In this document: piece after piece, positions 1-9,061 of the stretch | How the letters are laid out: the number at the start of each line of letters is the position of its first letter | How positions within the stretch are numbered: the first letter of the stretch is position 1 | NCBI RefSeq assembly: GCF_002409645.1 | Contig: NZ_DHNR01000034.1 | Location: forward strand, 46,233 to 110,232 | Reading direction: 5' to 3' | DNA length: 64,000 nt | Source of the DNA: Acetobacter sp. UBA5411 | GTDB lineage: Bacteria; Pseudomonadota; Alphaproteobacteria; Acetobacterales; Acetobacteraceae | Notes under the pieces: generated by a model | What the model was told of the DNA's origin: nothing | Databases searched by the model: none | Seen by the model: only the letters and a program-made list of their open reading frames with translations | Program-made: the position numbers and the translations under genes

Positions 1-892
1 TATCTTCCAAAAGACTGGACATCAAAGCCTGAGCGCATGAAGCAGGCTCATGTTCCTGATGACGTGGTGTTTGCGACTAAACTGGCACTGGCATCGGAGA
101 TGATCGAACGGTGTCTGGATGCTGATGTGCCATTCCATTAGGTTGCTTCGGACAGCGTTTATGGCGTGAACGATATGGAACGCATGCTTCGCCGAGCAGG
201 AATTGGGTATGCCCTTGGGTTCAAGGGCAATCACTGGTTCGTATCATAGGCAACAGAATCGCTGATTGCCGTAGAGGCGAAAGGTATTGCAGAGGACTGG
301 CCAGATCAAGTCTGGCATCGTCTGTCAGCGGCCAGTGGTACAAAGGGTGAGCGGCTATATGACTGGGTCTGGGTCTGGCTCCGGCTTGCCGATCTTGATG
401 CAGCGGAGTTTGATTGTTCCAGACCCGGACTATGGACGCGTGACCTGCTGATCCGCCGTAACATCGCTAATGAAGATCGCACCTATTTTAAGACCTGGTG
501 CCCGAAAGGGACAACCATGCAGGCACTGGTGAACGTCGAAGACACACGTTGGAGAATTGAAGAAGACTTTGAGACGGCAAAAAACGAATTCGGTCCCGAT
601 CATAACGAAACCCGCTCCTGGCATGGATAGCATCGGCATGTCTTCCTAGTCATGCTGGCCTATGCCGTCATGGCCAGTGTTTGTTACCAGACAAATTCAC
701 TGAAACTGAAAAAAAACACCGCACAGGACATGACAGTCCTTGTCCATTGGTCCATTCAGGAAATCAGGTGCCTCGTCGTAAACTCTCACAAGCAGACTGC
801 CCGTCACCCACATCCTCAGATGGTCCGTCTTTCGACGAATACATCAGGCCTGCACTATCCGTGCTCACTCACATTATGAAACGCAACTATAG
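1..892 (+). pseudogene. IS701-family transposase remnant, 5' end outside window
   Basis: The frame from base 1 reads as a DDE transposase of the IS701 type: DSVYGVND around residue 50, a GFKGNHWF stretch, RWRIEEDFETAKNE near the expected catalytic glutamate, and HRHVFLVMLAYAVMA. The frame is broken by TAG at 139-141, 247-249 and 628-630. Each stop sits where family members, as I recall them, carry tryptophan (FH-W-VASDSVYG, VS-W, HG-W-HRH). Between about 765 and 790 the reading frame shifts, and the conserved C-terminal pattern ILRWSVFRRIHQA continues in the third frame to TAG at 890-892. The gene cannot make a full transposase without suppression and a frameshift. The terminal inverted repeats were not located. 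It borders a glycosyltransferase cluster, a common place for insertion sequences. Confidence 0.85.
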
Positions 893-925
893 TGTCAAGA
901 TATATCAGCATGCGAGCTTCCCTGC

Positions 926-2989
926 TTACATGCCGAGAAACTTCAATCGCCTACTCTTCAGAAGCAGCGCATCATCCGTCACACGCAAGGCGGAATTGAC
1001 CGCAAAATCCTGCTCCATCCAATCTGTCCAGCGCCCAACCAGACGCGCCGTTTCCTGCCAATGTTTCAAAATCTGCTGCGGCGTCGCATCCCGTCCTCGC
1101 GTGCCACCATCCACATGCGTAAGGGTTGCATACGGCGTCCATACGATCCGCCAGCCCGCTGCTCTGACCCGCAGGCACAGATCAATGTCATTGCAGGACA
1201 CGGCGAAAGACTCATCAATACCGCCCACCTGATCGAAGACTTCCCGGCGGATCATCAGACACGCCCCCGTGACGGCGCTCAGATCCCGCTGACAGATCAG
1301 CGCGTTCAGATATCCCGTATCTCCGGCTTTCGCTCCGCGCAGCAGATGCGTCGCGCCATCTCGTGACAGCATCACCCCGGCATGTTGAAGCGTGCCGTCC
1401 GGATAGAGCAGCCGTGCGCCGACAACACCCACTCCCGGACGCAGACTCTGCCGCACCATCTCCTCCAGCCAGCCCGGATGCAGAATACGCACGTCATCAT
1501 TAAGCAGAAGCAGCAGATCGCCCTGACTACACGCCGCAGCCTGATTGTTCAGCCATGCCCAGTTGAATGCACCTTCCTGCCGGAGAACGGTCACGATCGA
1601 ATGGCGGGATAACTCTTCCAGAAGTGCCAGCATATCAGGCTGGATACTGCCATTATCCACCACGATGATTTCGAAACGCGAATAGTCTGTTTCTTCAAGA
1701 AGTCCCTGTAGACAGGCCCGCAGAAAATCGGACCTGTCTCTTGTGGGAATGATGATCGACACAAGCGGAAGGACGGGCGGTAGCGGGTAATAGACCCGAA
1801 CAGGACATGCGCTTCCGGCCTGCACAGGCACCAAAGGCGTCTCCATCAGCACTATATCAGGCCGATGGCCAGCAAGATGCCTTGCCACCAGCCTGCGCTG
1901 GAGAGAAACGTCATCGGAACTCTCTCTGAAACGATGAAACAGCACGGCTGGCAGATGAACAATCTGCTCCGGTTTCACACCCTCCACGACTGCAAGTTTC
2001 AGCGCATATAGCCAGCATGCAGAGGGCTGTGGCAAAGCACGCAATTCCTCAATTGCATTGAGTTCTTCGGCAACCTCCAACACATGCTGGCTTGAAAAAA
2101 TGCTGAGCTGTCCAACCGTATCACCAAGCAGTAACTGGTCATCGCTCCAGCCCGGTTTCAGACAGGCCCGGATGTGATTACCCGCCGGATCAATCCTGTC
2201 TTCATCGGTGAAAAGCAGAACCGTCTCAGGTCTGATTTCAATTACTGCGGCGATATGGGCAAGCGCGCCGTCGGCCAGCCTGTCACCCGTCTCAATGAAA
2301 GCGACATAGGCCGCATCGCCTTCGAGCCGCTTCGCCGTGCGTCGGATGCGCTTCTGAACAGAACCGGGATTGAGACATTCGAACACCTCGGCAGATGCCG
2401 CCACGTGCAACGTCCAGTCCGCATCTCCTTGCCTAAAGAACGAGTTCAGGGTGAGTCGGGCAGATTCAATGTCACCAGCTCCAACAGTCATATAGATATC
2501 GAAAGATATCCGACTTCGACATGGCTTTTTCAGCCTGTTCCCAGCCTCAATCTGCGAAACCGAAAGAAACCACAACGCATAGGCACGATCATCATCGGGA
2601 GGTGCACTGTCCGGATAACACAACTGAAACGGCATGATTCCGGCACGATTTTCAGGAAGCTGAGCCGCCACAATCAGATCATCACAGAAGCGCTGTTTCA
2701 GATGCGCATCCAAGGCACCAGAAATGCCCATCCTGTGTTCATTCAACCGATGAAACGCGTCTGATTGCACCACAACTTGCGCCAGGGAGCGCAGAGAAGC
2801 CAGCGTTACCTCGCCGGTTTTACGATCCACACTGCGACGCATGAGACGCCAGATCTCGCCTTGGTCGGGCAGACGTTCCAACCCGACACGAAACATCGCG
2901 CCCATGGCGAGGACCGCTTCATGGATCTGTCGTGCGGAAAGCGATGCAGACCGATTCAGAAGAGTCTCAAAATATCGTTTTTGTATCAA
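926..2989 (-). CDS. Glycosyltransferase, GT2 family, with degenerate N-terminal GT-like half
   Basis: Predicted cytoplasmic glycosyltransferase of 687 residues for surface polysaccharide assembly. The C-terminal half (about residues 405-640) is a GT-A fold: VSIIIPTRDRSDF, the donor-binding VVDNGS, the metal-binding LLLLNDDVRI (the DxD equivalent), GARLLYPDGTLQHAG, and the late NDIDLCLRVRAAG motif. This order matches rhamnosyltransferase-like enzymes of O-antigen clusters. Residues about 160-290 (FDIYMTVGAG to LLFTDEDRIDP) resemble a second, eroded GT2 domain that keeps the TDED acidic patch but lacks a clear nucleotide-binding start. The start is TTG at 2989 with a weak ribosome site; a later ATG near residue 30 is possible. 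The gene is divergent from the two GT4 genes that follow. Acceptor and donor sugars are unknown. Confidence 0.85.
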   Translation of the reverse strand: MIQKRYFETLLNRSASLSARQIHEAVLAMGAMFRVGLERLPDQGEIWRLMRRSVDRKTGEVTLASLRSLAQVVVQSDAFHRLNEHRMGISGALDAHLKQRFCDDLIVAAQLPENRAGIMPFQLCYPDSAPPDDDRAYALWFLSVSQIEAGNRLKKPCRSRISFDIYMTVGAGDIESARLTLNSFFRQGDADWTLHVAASAEVFECLNPGSVQKRIRRTAKRLEGDAAYVAFIETGDRLADGALAHIAAVIEIRPETVLLFTDEDRIDPAGNHIRACLKPGWSDDQLLLGDTVGQLSIFSSQHVLEVAEELNAIEELRALPQPSACWLYALKLAVVEGVKPEQIVHLPAVLFHRFRESSDDVSLQRRLVARHLAGHRPDIVLMETPLVPVQAGSACPVRVYYPLPPVLPLVSIIIPTRDRSDFLRACLQGLLEETDYSRFEIIVVDNGSIQPDMLALLEELSRHSIVTVLRQEGAFNWAWLNNQAAACSQGDLLLLLNDDVRILHPGWLEEMVRQSLRPGVGVVGARLLYPDGTLQHAGVMLSRDGATHLLRGAKAGDTGYLNALICQRDLSAVTGACLMIRREVFDQVGGIDESFAVSCNDIDLCLRVRAAGWRIVWTPYATLTHVDGGTRGRDATPQQILKHWQETARLVGRWTDWMEQDFAVNSALRVTDDALLLKSRRLKFLGM

Positions 2990-3039
2990 ATATACTTCGA
3001 TCCGCTATCAGGTTGACGGAAACCCTCCAGTAATGGTGG

Positions 3040-4551
3040 ATGCCATTACGCCGCCACGCAACAGGCCTGAGCCTTATGATACGATCTTCTTCTCAATGCA
3101 CGATCCGCGTCGATGTTGACGATCTTTTCCAGTATGCGATGGCCAATCCCAGACCAAGCGGAATTCAGCGCGTCGTCTATGAGATTCTGAGCGTTCTGGA
3201 AGAGCGTGCGGCCACACATCCAGACACACCCCGCATTCTGTTTGTACGCCGGGGCCGGAACGGCGAACCTTTTAAAGAAGTCTCATGGTCCGACATCACA
3301 GCTCTGTTCGGTAATCTTACCGGTATTGACCCGTCGAGCGAAAGGCGCGGGAACACCCGTCGCACCGGACAGACGCTTCTTCCTCAGCATCGGTTTGGTG
3401 AGAGCCTGCGCAGGTCTCTGATTGCAAAGTTCCAATCCATGCCGGAGGATATAGGAAAACCCCTTCTGGCGTCTGGCATCGCGCAAATTCGGGCGATGCG
3501 TCTACTGCGCCAATGCTTCAGAACGACGCGCAACAGACAGGCTGCTTCACGCGCAGAAAAACCTCCCGAAATCTTTATCGATAATACAAATAAATTTCGT
3601 AAAAATACCCCCTCACCTGGACAGAAAGATATCTTCCTGATCCTTGGCGCTGCATGGAGCGATCCGCTTTTCAGCGAACGCCTACAGCAGGCACGCACAC
3701 TATATGATTCACGTCCCGTTCTGCTCATCCATGACCTGATCCCGTTTCGCCGTCCTGAATGGTGCGATCCTTCTCTGGTCAGGAATTTTCAGCACTGGCT
3801 GAAGACCAGCCTACCACACTGCGCCCAGCTTTTGGCCGTCAGCAAGGCGACAGCCCGCGATGTGGAGCAGTATGCAGCCGAACACAGGCTGAAATTTTCT
3901 TCAGATGTTCAGGTCATGCCTATGGGCTCCGGTTTCAGCGATATGCAGGCAAAGTCAGAAACGATTCCGATGGGACTGCCCGCCGCAGACTCCTATGTTC
4001 TATTCGTTTCAACGCTGGAAGTGCGCAAAAATCACGCGTTCCTGCTGCGTGTCTGGCGTCGTCTTCTCAGTGATGGAAATGAAGCCGACATCCCAACACT
4101 GGTTTTCGCGGGACGCGTCGGTTGGTTGGTGCGTGACCTGCTGCAGCAACTCGACAACAGCGACTGGCTGAACGGCAAGATCCGACTGATTTCCAACCCC
4201 ACGGATGAAGAACTGAAACATCTTTATCAGGACAGTCTGTTTACCATCTTCCCATCACTGTCTGAAGGATGGGGACTTCCTGTGTCGGAAAGCCTGATGA
4301 TGGGCGTTCCGTGCCTCGCATCACACTCCACATCTGTACCGGAGGCCGGGGGACAATTCGCCCGTTACTTTGATCCTGAGAACGTTACCGACGCCGTCGA
4401 GAAAATTCGCGATCTTCTCATTGACCGTGAACAGTTCTCCTTCTGGAGAAACGAGATCAGAACACGCTTTATATCCACGTCATGGACGCAGTCCGCTGAC
4501 ATGCTTCTGGACGCCTGCCTTGCAACGTCACATGCGGAGGACCGCCCGTAA
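3040..4551 (+). CDS. Glycosyltransferase family 4 (first of tandem pair)
   Basis: Predicted GT-B-fold retaining glycosyltransferase, up to 503 residues. The N-terminal part opens with VDVDDLFQYAMANPRPSGIQRVVYEIL, shared with the next gene. LLIHDLIPFRRPEWCD lies near residue 228, VLFVSTLEVRKNH near 318 and the donor-binding loop SLSEGWGLPVSESL near 405, whose glutamates are typical of GT4. Residues about 90-195 are a basic, poorly conserved insert. ATG at 3040 and ATG at 3076 are both possible; the second begins just before the conserved N-terminus and may be the true start. The stop overlaps the next start (TAATG), so the two genes are translationally coupled. The role is probably in exopolysaccharide or lipopolysaccharide synthesis; the sugar transferred is unknown. 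Confidence 0.85.
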   Translation: MPLRRHATGLSLMIRSSSQCTIRVDVDDLFQYAMANPRPSGIQRVVYEILSVLEERAATHPDTPRILFVRRGRNGEPFKEVSWSDITALFGNLTGIDPSSERRGNTRRTGQTLLPQHRFGESLRRSLIAKFQSMPEDIGKPLLASGIAQIRAMRLLRQCFRTTRNRQAASRAEKPPEIFIDNTNKFRKNTPSPGQKDIFLILGAAWSDPLFSERLQQARTLYDSRPVLLIHDLIPFRRPEWCDPSLVRNFQHWLKTSLPHCAQLLAVSKATARDVEQYAAEHRLKFSSDVQVMPMGSGFSDMQAKSETIPMGLPAADSYVLFVSTLEVRKNHAFLLRVWRRLLSDGNEADIPTLVFAGRVGWLVRDLLQQLDNSDWLNGKIRLISNPTDEELKHLYQDSLFTIFPSLSEGWGLPVSESLMMGVPCLASHSTSVPEAGGQFARYFDPENVTDAVEKIRDLLIDREQFSFWRNEIRTRFISTSWTQSADMLLDACLATSHAEDRP

Positions 4552-5933
4552 TGTCCATGCTATGGATCGATGTGACTGATCTCCTCGGTTATCTTGGTCA
4601 ACACAACAGGCCGAGCGGTATCCAGCGCGTTGTATCCGAACTCGGGCGCGCTCTTGTAGAATGTGCGCCGGAACGCGTGCGGTTCGTGCGACGTTTTGCA
4701 GGACCATGTGATTTTGAAACTGTCAGTTGGCAGGACATGGAAAGTCTTTTCGAGAAAACAGCCCAAAAGATCGTTTCTCAAGAGGCGGCACAGTCCCCGC
4801 CCCCTTCACCCGATGAGCTCGGACCATTCATTCCCCCACAGGGACGGTTCTCTCTCATGCAAGAAGCAATCAGCATGCAGGTTTCAACCTTCAGGCATCT
4901 GACCCGGCTTGCAGACAATCTGGCCAACCGGGTCAGGCGAGCTGTTCGTTATAACTCAAGCCAACATCAGGCTTCTCTTCTGACTGCTGACTCCGGTCTT
5001 TTGTTGTCAGAACTGGCCCGTCCCGGTGATGTCTTTCTGGTTCCAGGCTCTCCCTGGGATTTTACGGACTATTCCCAAACCGTGCGTTGGTTGCGCGATA
5101 GTCGCAGAATGACGTTCGGACTGCTCATCCATGACATGATCCCGATTTTCAATCCTGAATGGTGCGATCGTGGTGTGATCGCAAGCTTCACCGCATGGCA
5201 CAGAACCGTGCTGCCTTTGGCGGATCATGTGTTCACAACCAGCGCTGCCACGGCCCGCGATGTTCAGAAATATGTACGACAGCAAAGGATATTCCTGTCC
5301 TCTGAACCGAGGCCCATCGGTGTGGGTGCAGTTCTTCGACGTCCTGCACCCGAAGCAGACCGCCCTGCGCATCTTCCTGCTCCCGACAGCTATGTTCTGT
5401 TTGTCTCCACGCTGGAGGCGCGCAAGAACCACATCCAGATGGTGCGGGTCTGGCGTCGTCTTGTGGAAGAGCGAGGAGATGACTGTGTGCCGACACTGGT
5501 TTTTGCAGGACGGGTTGGCTGGCTGGAGCATGACCTGATGCAGCAGCTTGTGGGGATGAAATGGCTGAACGGAAAAATACGCCATATCGCCAGCCCCACC
5601 GACAGAGAACTGACCTTTCTCTATGACGGCTGCCTGTTCACCGTGTTCCCTTCACTCGCAGAGGGATGGGGCCTGCCTGTCTCGGAAAGTCTTGCGTCCG
5701 GCAAACCCTGTCTGGCGTCCAGCACAACCGCCATACCGGAAGCCGGGGGGGCTCTGGTGCGCTATTTCGATCCGGATAATGCTGCAGATATTTTCAGGGT
5801 CGTTTCTGAAATATTGGATGACCCGCAGACGCTGGCTGAATGGAGCGCCGCCATTCGCGAGACTTACAGTCCTCCGCAATGGCGGGACTGCGCCCAGCAT
5901 ATTCTGGAGCAGACCAGTCGCGGCCATTCCTGA
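4551..5933 (+). CDS. Glycosyltransferase family 4 (second of tandem pair)
   Basis: A 460-residue paralogue of the preceding gene with the same block order: WIDVTDLLGYLGQHNRPSGIQRVVSEL at the N-terminus, LLIHDMIPIFNPEWCD near residue 191, VLFVSTLEARKNH near 282, TLVFAGRVGWLEHDLMQQL near 313, and SLAEGWGLPVSESLASGKPC near 370. The C-terminal domain is close to its neighbour while the region between about 75 and 165 differs, as expected of an old duplication with divergence in acceptor recognition. Its ATG at 4551 shares a base with the upstream stop codon. The downstream stem-loop at 5942-5971 lies between this gene and the convergent kinase gene. Acceptor, donor and polymer are not deducible from sequence alone. 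Confidence 0.85.
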   Translation: MSMLWIDVTDLLGYLGQHNRPSGIQRVVSELGRALVECAPERVRFVRRFAGPCDFETVSWQDMESLFEKTAQKIVSQEAAQSPPPSPDELGPFIPPQGRFSLMQEAISMQVSTFRHLTRLADNLANRVRRAVRYNSSQHQASLLTADSGLLLSELARPGDVFLVPGSPWDFTDYSQTVRWLRDSRRMTFGLLIHDMIPIFNPEWCDRGVIASFTAWHRTVLPLADHVFTTSAATARDVQKYVRQQRIFLSSEPRPIGVGAVLRRPAPEADRPAHLPAPDSYVLFVSTLEARKNHIQMVRVWRRLVEERGDDCVPTLVFAGRVGWLEHDLMQQLVGMKWLNGKIRHIASPTDRELTFLYDGCLFTVFPSLAEGWGLPVSESLASGKPCLASSTTAIPEAGGALVRYFDPDNAADIFRVVSEILDDPQTLAEWSAAIRETYSPPQWRDCAQHILEQTSRGHS

Positions 5934-5941
5934 TGTCCCGC

Positions 5942-5971
5942 TACCGGAGAGCGTCGTTCGGCTCTCCGGTA
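5942..5971. terminator. Stem-loop between convergent genes, no T-tract
   Basis: Eleven-base perfect arms (TACCGGAGAGC and GCTCTCCGGTA) enclose an 8-base loop. It sits in the 48-base gap between the convergent glycosyltransferase and sugar-kinase genes, so it could act on both transcripts. No run of T follows on either strand, so Rho-independent termination is uncertain; mRNA 3'-end protection is an alternative. Confidence 0.5.
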
Positions 5972-5981
5972 TAAACCGCTC

Positions 5982-6971
5982 TCAGAAGCCGGCGTCTTTC
6001 CAGGGGTTGGACAGCGGGCGAGCGCCATAGTGGGAGATCACTTCGGAAGCTGCCAGCGAAGCCAGTCGTCCGCACTCTTCCAGCGAACGGTTCGAGGTCA
6101 GGCCGGTCAGGAAGCCCGCCGCATAGGCATCGCCTGCGCCAGTCGTATCGACAACCTGTGTCGGCACGGGCGCGACATCGACTCTTTCACCGCCACGGAT
6201 CACCACGCTTCCCTGCTCGGAACGTGTCAGCGCCGCGAAGGTGGTGTCTTCCGCAACATGCCGGGCTGCCGTTTCAAACGCATCCGTCTGATACAGCGCA
6301 CAGATCTCATTCTCGTTGGCGAAGAGAATATCAATGTGTCCCTTGATCAGATCCAGAAACGCATCGCGGTGACGTCCTACGCAGAACGGGTCTGAAAGCG
6401 ACAGGGAAACCTGACGTCCCGCATTGTGCGCCAGTGTCGCAGCGCGACGGAAGGCTTCCTGCGCATGCGGCGGATCGAAGAGATAGCCCTCAAGATAAAC
6501 GATCGAGGACGAGGCGATGACGTCAGGCAGCACGTCTTCCGGGGAAAACTGTGTGCAGGCTCCAAGATATGTGCACATCGTCCGCTGACCATCCGGGGTG
6601 ATCAACACGATGCAGCTGGCGGTCGCCAGATTGGCGCCGAGGCGTCCGTCCAGAGGCTTGGAGGGAAAGGTAACCCCACACCCACGCATGTCATCAGAAA
6701 ATGCGTTTCCAGCCGTGTCGCCCGACACCTTGCCAAGATACGCCACGCGCGCGCCCAGCTGGGCCGCAGTCACGCAGGTGTTGGCGGCTGATCCACCGCC
6801 AGTCTCGCATTCGACCTGCACCGCATCACGCAGAGTCTTTACCCTGTCCTCATCAATGAGAGTCATGCTGCCGGCCACGAGGCCCTGAGCTTCGAGGAAA
6901 TCGAAACTTACCTTCGCCAGCACATCCGTGATGGCGTTTCCTATACCGCAAAGATCGTAAAGGATGGTCAT
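5982..6971 (-). CDS. PfkB-family sugar kinase, probable adenosine kinase
   Basis: Predicted to phosphorylate adenosine (or a related nucleoside or sugar) with ATP in the cytoplasm, serving purine salvage. The 329-residue protein has the ribokinase-fold marks: an N-terminal YDLCGIGNAITDV strand, the substrate-binding GGGSAANT near residue 57, and the PfkB signature DTTGAGDAYAAGF near 275, whose Asp is the catalytic base. The SxSDPFC and NENEI stretches match alphaproteobacterial enzymes annotated as adenosine kinase. The start chosen is ATG at 6971, preceded by an AGGACCAGGG ribosome site; upstream in-frame codons to 7079 look unlike the family. It is transcribed alone, divergent from the bactofilin gene. 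Family is secure; substrate is inferred. Confidence 0.85.
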   Translation of the reverse strand: MTILYDLCGIGNAITDVLAKVSFDFLEAQGLVAGSMTLIDEDRVKTLRDAVQVECETGGGSAANTCVTAAQLGARVAYLGKVSGDTAGNAFSDDMRGCGVTFPSKPLDGRLGANLATASCIVLITPDGQRTMCTYLGACTQFSPEDVLPDVIASSSIVYLEGYLFDPPHAQEAFRRAATLAHNAGRQVSLSLSDPFCVGRHRDAFLDLIKGHIDILFANENEICALYQTDAFETAARHVAEDTTFAALTRSEQGSVVIRGGERVDVAPVPTQVVDTTGAGDAYAAGFLTGLTSNRSLEECGRLASLAASEVISHYGARPLSNPWKDAGF

Positions 6972-7253
6972 ACCCTGGTCCTGCTGACTGAAAAGCTGGT
7001 TTCGTCTACCCCCAATGTGCTGACGCAGTCCATGCCTCCAGAGCATCCTCTTTTCCATTTCCGTTACATGGATAACCATTTATCAGCCATTTTCCGGGAA
7101 AATTCCGTAACGAACTCCCTTGTCGAGCGGCCTCTTATGCGTATAACCGTGAGGAACCGCTGACATTGGTTGCAGACTTCCCTTCCGAAGCTGACGATGT
7201 CGGCAGCTATCTGGTCGCCCAGCGGCCCATATCACGAGTGACGGGGTTTTTTC

Positions 7254-7994
7254 TTGCTATTCAAGAGACACAAACCTGACGCCTCCAAGACCCAGTCAGC
7301 CGGGTCGGCCACATCTGCGACCGGTAGCAATGCCGGCGTTTCCCGGTCGCCAGCTTCTGGTTCTTCCGAAAGCAATTCTGCACAAGCAGACGCTGCCGGA
7401 CATGGAGCCATCTTTTCGCCCAAGCCTGCAGACCAGCCGGACAGGGCGCCAGCCAGCACCGCTGGCTCTTCCTCACCTTCGAAGGATTCAACATCTATGG
7501 GTCGTGCTCCCTTTCCTCCCACGTCCGGAACTCCGGGTTCATCCCCTGCCGGTGGCCCTACCCCGCCAAGCGCACCACTCGCAGGCGGACAGGGTATCGT
7601 CCCGGGTCAGCGCCCTTCGGCCGTCAACGCTCCGCGTGATGACCGTCGCACGCTTGTTGTCGGTCGCGGGATCAGCGTTCAGGGCTCCGTGCAGGATGCA
7701 GAGCGTCTCGTGGTTGAGGGCACCGTCGAGTCCAGCATGATCAACGCCAAGGAGCTGTCTGTTGCTCCGGGTGGTCTGTTCCGTGGCGGCGTCGAAGTGG
7801 AAGACGCGGAGATCGCCGGTACCGTCGACGGCACGCTGACCGTGCGTGGTCATCTGACCGTTGCAGCAACCGGCCGCCTGCTTGGCAAGGCGACCTGCAA
7901 GCGTCTGCGCGTTGAAGATGGTGGTCAGATCACGGGTCAGCTGGAAATGCTCTCCGACAAGGAAGTGGCGATCAAGACTGACAAGCCTGCCTGA
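7254..7994 (+). CDS. Bactofilin (polymer-forming cytoskeletal protein)
   Basis: Bactofilins self-assemble without nucleotide into filaments beneath the membrane and serve cell shape, stalk or envelope functions. The protein of 246 residues has a long low-complexity N-terminal tail rich in Ser, Pro, Ala and Gly (residues about 8-120). A right-handed beta-helix domain follows from about 127 to 240, with the regular repeats of the family: LVVGRGISVQGSVQDAERLVVEGTV, then alternating hydrophobic and Gly rungs such as DAEIAGTVDGTLTVRGHL. The start appears to be TTG at 7254, since the frame is closed by TGA just upstream and no ATG precedes the domain. The N-terminal tail is long for the family. No M23 peptidase gene, a frequent partner, is adjacent. 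A strong terminator follows. Confidence 0.9.
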   Translation: MLFKRHKPDASKTQSAGSATSATGSNAGVSRSPASGSSESNSAQADAAGHGAIFSPKPADQPDRAPASTAGSSSPSKDSTSMGRAPFPPTSGTPGSSPAGGPTPPSAPLAGGQGIVPGQRPSAVNAPRDDRRTLVVGRGISVQGSVQDAERLVVEGTVESSMINAKELSVAPGGLFRGGVEVEDAEIAGTVDGTLTVRGHLTVAATGRLLGKATCKRLRVEDGGQITGQLEMLSDKEVAIKTDKPA

Positions 7995-8041
7995 ATCAGG
8001 ACATCAGAAAAGCACAGGTTCAGGCCTGTGCGTCTGGTGAC

Positions 8042-8070
8042 AAAAAACCCGCCATTCGGCGGGTTTTTTT
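8042..8070 (+). terminator. Rho-independent terminator after bactofilin gene
   Basis: An A-tract, a CCCGCC/GGCGGG stem with a 4-base loop, then at least seven T residues. It is the canonical terminator arrangement, 47 bases after the bactofilin stop. The A-tract on the other side would let it act on minus-strand transcripts as well. Confidence 0.9.
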
Positions 8071-8097
8071 TATGGCTGCTCTCTGGTCGAGTGACAG

Positions 8098-8152
8098 ATT
8101 TCCTTCGGCAATGGGATGGAAACTGCACTCTCCGCTTCCATCCGAAGGAAAT
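8098..8152. other. Nested stem-loop 3' of gcrA
   Basis: Outer arms ATTTCCTTCGG (8098-8108) and CCGAAGGAAAT (8142-8152) pair perfectly. Inner arms GGATGGAA (8114-8121) and TTCCATCC (8136-8143) pair as well, sharing two bases with the outer helix. It lies just beyond the gcrA stop on the minus strand and is not followed by a T-run. It may stabilise or end the gcrA transcript. Confidence 0.5.
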
Positions 8153-8161
8153 ACCCTTCCC

Positions 8162-8896
8162 TCAGCCCGCGTTTTCGCGACGATCCCGCAGCTTGACGTA
8201 AGCCAGAGCGGCATGTTCCGCACAGTAAGGCTTCCCCGGCAAAGGTGTCGCTCCGCAGAAGTGAAAGCCCGGCGTTCCCGGATCGCCGAGCGGCCAGCAG
8301 CAGGTAGCACTCCGGCGACGAGGCTCCATCACGGCAGCCAGACGCTGGGCGGCAGGACGTGGAGCAGGAGAGGCTTTTTTCACAACAGGAGCCGGTTTTT
8401 CTGCGACAGGCTCTTCCTGAGACACTTTAGCCAGAGCCGGAACAGTCGCTTGTACACGCGGCTCAACCGGCTTTTCCTGCACAGCCACTACCGTCGGCTG
8501 CTTTACTGGAGCGCTTTCCGTTTTTACAGCGCTGGCAACGGCCGGCTTTTCAGCCGGTTTTTTAACCGCAGAAAGTGGGGTTTCCCCACTTGCGACCACG
8601 TTGTCAGCAGAAGCCGTAGACGGCGAAGCAGGTGCCTTTTCTGCTGTAGCGGCTTCCTTGACCGAGCGACGCGATGCTGAGGTTTTGGTCTGCTCGCCAG
8701 CCTCTGCCGTTTTCTTGGCGGCTGTCTTTCCATCCTGTCGACGAATCGGAGATGGACGCGCAGGAAGCCCCAGACGGTGAGCCTTGCCCACCACCGCGTT
8801 CTTTGTAATTCCGAGTTGTCGCCCGATCTCAGCCGTTGACAGTCCTTCCTGCCATAAAGCCTTGAGACGGGCGATTGTCTCGTCTGTCCATTCCAT
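8162..8896 (-). CDS. gcrA: GcrA-family cell cycle regulator
   Basis: GcrA works with sigma-70 on promoters carrying methylated GANTC sites to time replication and division genes in Alphaproteobacteria. The N-terminal helix-turn-helix is clear: MEWTDETIARLKALWQEGLSTAEIGRQLGITKNAVVGKAHRLGL in the first 45 residues (split here by description only). The C-terminus keeps the family's Cys-rich end, CCWPLGDPGTPGFHFCG followed by PYCAEHAALAY. Between them lies an unusually long linker (residues about 60-195) rich in Lys, Ala, Pro and Val, including repeated EKP and KKP motifs. At 244 residues the protein is longer than the Caulobacter form of about 170. The start is ATG at 8896, with a GGGAGAGG ribosome site seven bases upstream. 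Confidence 0.92.
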   Translation of the reverse strand: MEWTDETIARLKALWQEGLSTAEIGRQLGITKNAVVGKAHRLGLPARPSPIRRQDGKTAAKKTAEAGEQTKTSASRRSVKEAATAEKAPASPSTASADNVVASGETPLSAVKKPAEKPAVASAVKTESAPVKQPTVVAVQEKPVEPRVQATVPALAKVSQEEPVAEKPAPVVKKASPAPRPAAQRLAAVMEPRRRSATCCWPLGDPGTPGFHFCGATPLPGKPYCAEHAALAYVKLRDRRENAG

Positions 8897-9061
8897 GACA
8901 CGCCTCTCCCATTCTCGGACGGTCGCACCCGGATCCGAGTTCTGAGCGAAAATATGATTTTCGCCACACACACTCAAGCAACAGCCATCGAAACTCAGTC
9001 GCGAACATCACAATGCCCCGCAGAGTCTTGTGATTTTGCCGCGTCAAAGTCTCGCCCCCGT

